Shown: piece after piece, positions 39,533-43,099 of the stretch | Position numbering within the stretch: position 1 is the stretch's first letter | Layout: every line of letters begins with the position of its first letter | From: Ophiothrix spiculata | Taxonomy: Eukaryota > Echinodermata > Ophiuroidea > Amphilepidida > Ophiotrichidae | DNA: 43,099 nt | Assembly: GCA_000969725.1 (NCBI GenBank) | Contig: JXSR01S061649.1 | Reading direction: 5' to 3' (one strand) | The notes under the pieces: generated by a model | Told to the model about the DNA's origin: nothing | The model's input: the letters and a program-made list of their open reading frames with translations, nothing else | Databases searched by the model: none | Position numbers and translations under genes: made by a program

Positions 39533-42500
39533 AAAGCAAATAATTGAAATTATAGGTGTGGGCTATACATATATATTAAAGTCAAAATTGCTTTTTTCAG
39601 AATTTCTATCCGTCAACAGTTTTTATGCATTGTAACTGATCTATCTCAACATGAAATGGCAAACACTAGTTAATCGGGTCAAAGAAAAAAGTGTGCCGCG
39701 TCCTCTTGTGACCATATCTCATTTTTGTGAAATTCTTGTTTATTTTACAAAAATTGTTATTTAATTCTCAAATCCTGATCTTTTTGGTTTGTTAATGGGT
39801 CAAAATTTATCAAGTGGAGTCCAAGGAACACATGAAGTTTTGGTAAACCATAGTCATTTCGTATTCCTGAAAATTGACGTTTTTGGTCAAAATTTCAAGC
39901 GAGGGCGCTTTTTGTAATTATGCGCAATTTGTACAACTTTGAATAAATTAAAGTATGCTGATGTTAAGATACTCCAATGTTCAATTTACCCACAAAATTT
40001 GAGCCTTGTACTATAAATAGTTTGATCGTAGTACCCATTTAATAGCAAAATGATTCAAATTAGTGTTCAATTAAAATGCACCCAAAAAGTGAGGGTTTTC
40101 AAATTCGCTAAATTTTAATGCTGTGAAATTAAAGTGCTTTACAGTACTGTTAGCAGCAGCAAAACCATGAGATTTGCAGTTAAAGGTGTTGCCCATCTCA
40201 CAGATTCCTTAAAAATGCTTCTATCTCATAAACAAACTTATGTATATGATGGCAATTAAAAAAAAACCACTTTCTTTTCAATACTTCTTTATATTAAAGG
40301 TTACAAATACGAGTAAAACAGGGCTGAATAACTCTTTTTTCAAGAATTATGTTTATGTTGATTTCTGACTTTTTAAATATTTTTGCACTATTCAAAAATT
40401 AATTTTATGGCAAATTAATGATTCTGAATATATGGACAATCCAAACAAAAACTCTGTTTACAAAATACAAGCAGTGATTAACTTTGAAACAATTTTTAAA
40501 AATAGATCCAGAACTCACATTAAAATATCTCATCCTTTCCATCTACTGATAGCACCTGCAGCAGATGGGAGGCTACGCCTTCACATTTTTTCAATCAGAC
40601 ACGCACAAATTCTAAGATGCTTCCTACACAACATCAATCCCAAAGGCATAGTCTTGACATGATAACTACAACATGCGGTTAAGTAAGATGATAGTGCCGA
40701 GGCAGAGAGTGATTTCATCATCTTGAGCTGGAGCATTGGCACGTGCCTGCTTCATTGAAGTGAACGATTTCATTCAAGAAAAAATCTAGAATGATAATCC
40801 AACCATATGGTTTTCTAGAAACTGCTTGAAACTTAAAACCAACGTGAATGACACTATGCCGCGTGTAATTATCAATGATAGGCGACTTCTTCTTGTGTTA
40901 GGAACACAGATGATACACATTATGAAAATTTAAATTTAAAAGCACAAAAGCTGCTTTGAAATGGGCTTAAATTTAAACAGTTGAAAATATAAATAACCAG
41001 CAGAGCACTGAAACTACAAATTTGAACCACTGTACAAACATTTTCTTTATCAAGTTTTAACATTGTTTTCTCCCTCATTAGCATTGACCTTACACATCTC
41101 TACCTTTGAATAATGCTACACATTTTAATCTTCACATAAAAGGACACTCAAACATTTCCGAGCGTGAAATCATTTTATTTCAAGTGACATATGCAGCTAC
41201 CTGTATCGCCATTTCATGCTTTCTTACCTACCCAAGGATAGACACACTTGACTGAATAAACGACAAAATGGGATCTTTTGAGAAAATGTTGCCTTTTAAT
41301 AAAGTTTACAATTATCTCTTTTCCTAAGGTTTTCATAATTAGTTTTGTACATTTGAAAATGCAAACATGCTATAATATCACCACCTTCAATTAATGAACT
41401 TGACCCCAAATCGGCTAATTACTCATCTACCATATGATTTAATTTCGTAACTGGCAGGCCAATGTCAATAATTACACATTTGCGTAATGTCATTTTAAAG
41501 TCCAAGTTGTCTAGATGTGTATGCCTGTCTATGAATGTTGAATGTAAACCAGGTTACAAAATAGCCTGCATGATACTATTGACAACATATTTATTGTCTT
41601 CATCTTTTCAAGTTATTGAGGAGGGTATTTCAATGAATACCAGATGTCTACTATATCAAAACATTCTCAATTTTAGGAAAAATACAAACAAAACAACCAG
41701 TGAATGTTTTGGCTAAATGGAATATAAGTGCCCTACATAAAAGGGTTTTCCCTTTAATATAAAAGTTGCCCCTCCAGCCTAATAATTGACCATTCCTATT
41801 GGAGCAGGTAGTTTCTATTCATCAACTGCAACTCGTCATAATTTACATGTAGGGAAGCTATACATATGGCAATGGTTTTAAGCATTTGAGACTGATGTAA
41901 TTAGTTGTATCCAATGTGTTTAGCAAGAAAATAAAGAAATTCTCAATATCCCAAGGTCTCCTCGTAGGCTGTAACAAACATAATCAAGTGATTAAGTTTG
42001 ATTATATCCAGTACTGATTACATCCTATCATTCATATGCATTAGAATAGGACTATTCCTTCACACATTTTATAGACATGTTAATGGATTGTAATGTGCTA
42101 CATGTATATACAATGTACAACAAGATTTGATTATGTACCTTGAAAATTATGTCTAGTCTATAGATGTTTTTTGTATATAATGTGGCCTTCACAATTTGGT
42201 TCCCATAAATGTCAATTCAATAATCAACTATCACACAGCAATTATGAGGAAGAAAAAAAGAAACATTGATGTCCACTTGAACAACCCGTTTTAGCATTGC
42301 TGTTTGATTAATCATACAAAGCATTGTCCAAGAACAGGAATTGCATTTCTTCACCCAAATAATGACTGTTATCAAGCCTAATTTGTTTTTGAAATTCAAG
42401 TCTGATTACGATTGACAGTAGTGCCACTTAATTTACCATGATTGTGTATCAAATGTATACAATTTTATTACCAACTGATCAACTTATCAATTGAAATTTT

Positions 42501-42863
42501 AGATTTTAACAGGCGGCTGAGGACAGGATTTACTTGATTTAGGCTGAGGGATTTCTAAACGCAAACTTAGGGATACATTTTACGTGTATCGTAATTGACA
42601 GAGTCACGAACTGTGAAAATATTACAAAAACTTCTTTTTTTAGATTGATCAAATAAATTACAAAAGCGATGTCACAAAATTAAACAAAATTATATTACTC
42701 TAAATCCTTTGGGGTTCACGCATGAAACCCACTTCTTCTTATAAATCAAAACCTAATTTTTTGTACAGTTATTCGTATCCTATTACTAATCGAGGTTTTT
42801 TCTGGTCACGTGTTGTTATTTATTACCAAATATGGGAGATTACGGGTTCCTTAATATTCATGT

Positions 42864-42921
42864 ATGGACAGGCTGGTATTGCCGGTGTCTTGTAAATATT
42901 GGTAGTGGCAATGGCCTGTCC
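42864..42921. repeat. Hairpin near the right edge
   Basis: GGACAGGC..TATTGCC and GGCAATGGCCTGTCC pair across about 30 bp, with a CACCACCGCC stretch after it. Possibly one end of a longer element. The window ends too soon to tell. Confidence 0.5.
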
Positions 42922-43099
42922 ACCACCGCCTGGATTGTAACAACATTTCAAAGTCAGACTTAAAGGTTACAGGAAAAGAAAATATAAGTAGCTTCATATA
43001 AAGTCGTCATAACAAAACAAAGTGGAAAACACCAATGTAAAATTGTAATGAAGCACAAATAGTCAACGATACTCAAAACAACTTTCAAATATAGCGCTT

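Larger units (their letters stand above)
34576..43099. other. Probable upstream LIS1 intron, no exon found
   Basis: The exon at 33985-34266 starts at residue 40, so coding exons for residues 1-39 and the promoter must lie to the right. I looked for a minus-strand exon with the LisH signature (IADYL..NGY) and did not find one. The stretch is therefore most likely one long intron, with MITE-like and SINE-like elements as listed and nothing else recognised in 35564-36591, 36701-38592 and 39533-42863. Confidence 0.55.

Noticed and set aside
34576-43099. N-terminal LisH exon of LIS1
   Set aside because: Searched for on the minus strand by its expected IADYL..NGY motif. No match with splice borders was found.

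Overview
This is an AT-rich metazoan nuclear window with one recognisable gene: an invertebrate LIS1 (PAFAH1B1), the seven-bladed WD40 dynein regulator, on the minus strand. The evidence for an animal genome is a gene split by introns with GT..AG borders, a high density of short inverted-repeat (MITE-like) elements, tRNA-derived SINE-like sequences, and a scaffold gap of exactly 50 N. The proportion of foldback repeats, the intron sizes and the divergence of the protein suit a marine invertebrate such as an echinoderm or hemichordate. The species cannot be fixed from the sequence alone.

Layout. (1) Positions 1-20323 hold no coding exon I can support. They carry many foldback elements, including a 673-bp palindrome built of a ~26-bp tandem unit (7598-8270), a near-perfect long hairpin (3285-3414), two pogo/Tigger-like MITEs with TA duplications (10785-10936, 15513-15678), two members of a second MITE family (1393-1793, 6100-6352) and a tRNA-derived SINE fragment (5399-5530). 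Part of the region next to 20323 should be LIS1 3' UTR. (2) Positions 20324-31538 carry eight LIS1 coding exons, read right to left. Joined, they give 371 codons plus a stop, matching human LIS1 residues 40-410 in length. (3) A 2.24-kb segment with two of these exons is present twice, at 29574-31814 and 32303-34542. The first copy ends at the 50-N gap. The copies are almost identical, and reading both in series would shift the frame, so this is most likely two haplotypes placed side by side by the assembler. (4) Positions 34543-43099 should be the upstream LIS1 intron. The 39 N-terminal residues (LisH domain) were not found and probably lie beyond the right edge. This part holds further MITE-like elements (35291-35563, and 38774-39146 nested in 38593-39532) and a second tRNA-like SINE (36592-36700).

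With a single gene there is no operon-like logic. The features worth a second look are the repeat families, the duplicated exon block and the palindromes. No transposase, reverse transcriptase or viral gene was seen, so all the mobile elements here look non-autonomous.
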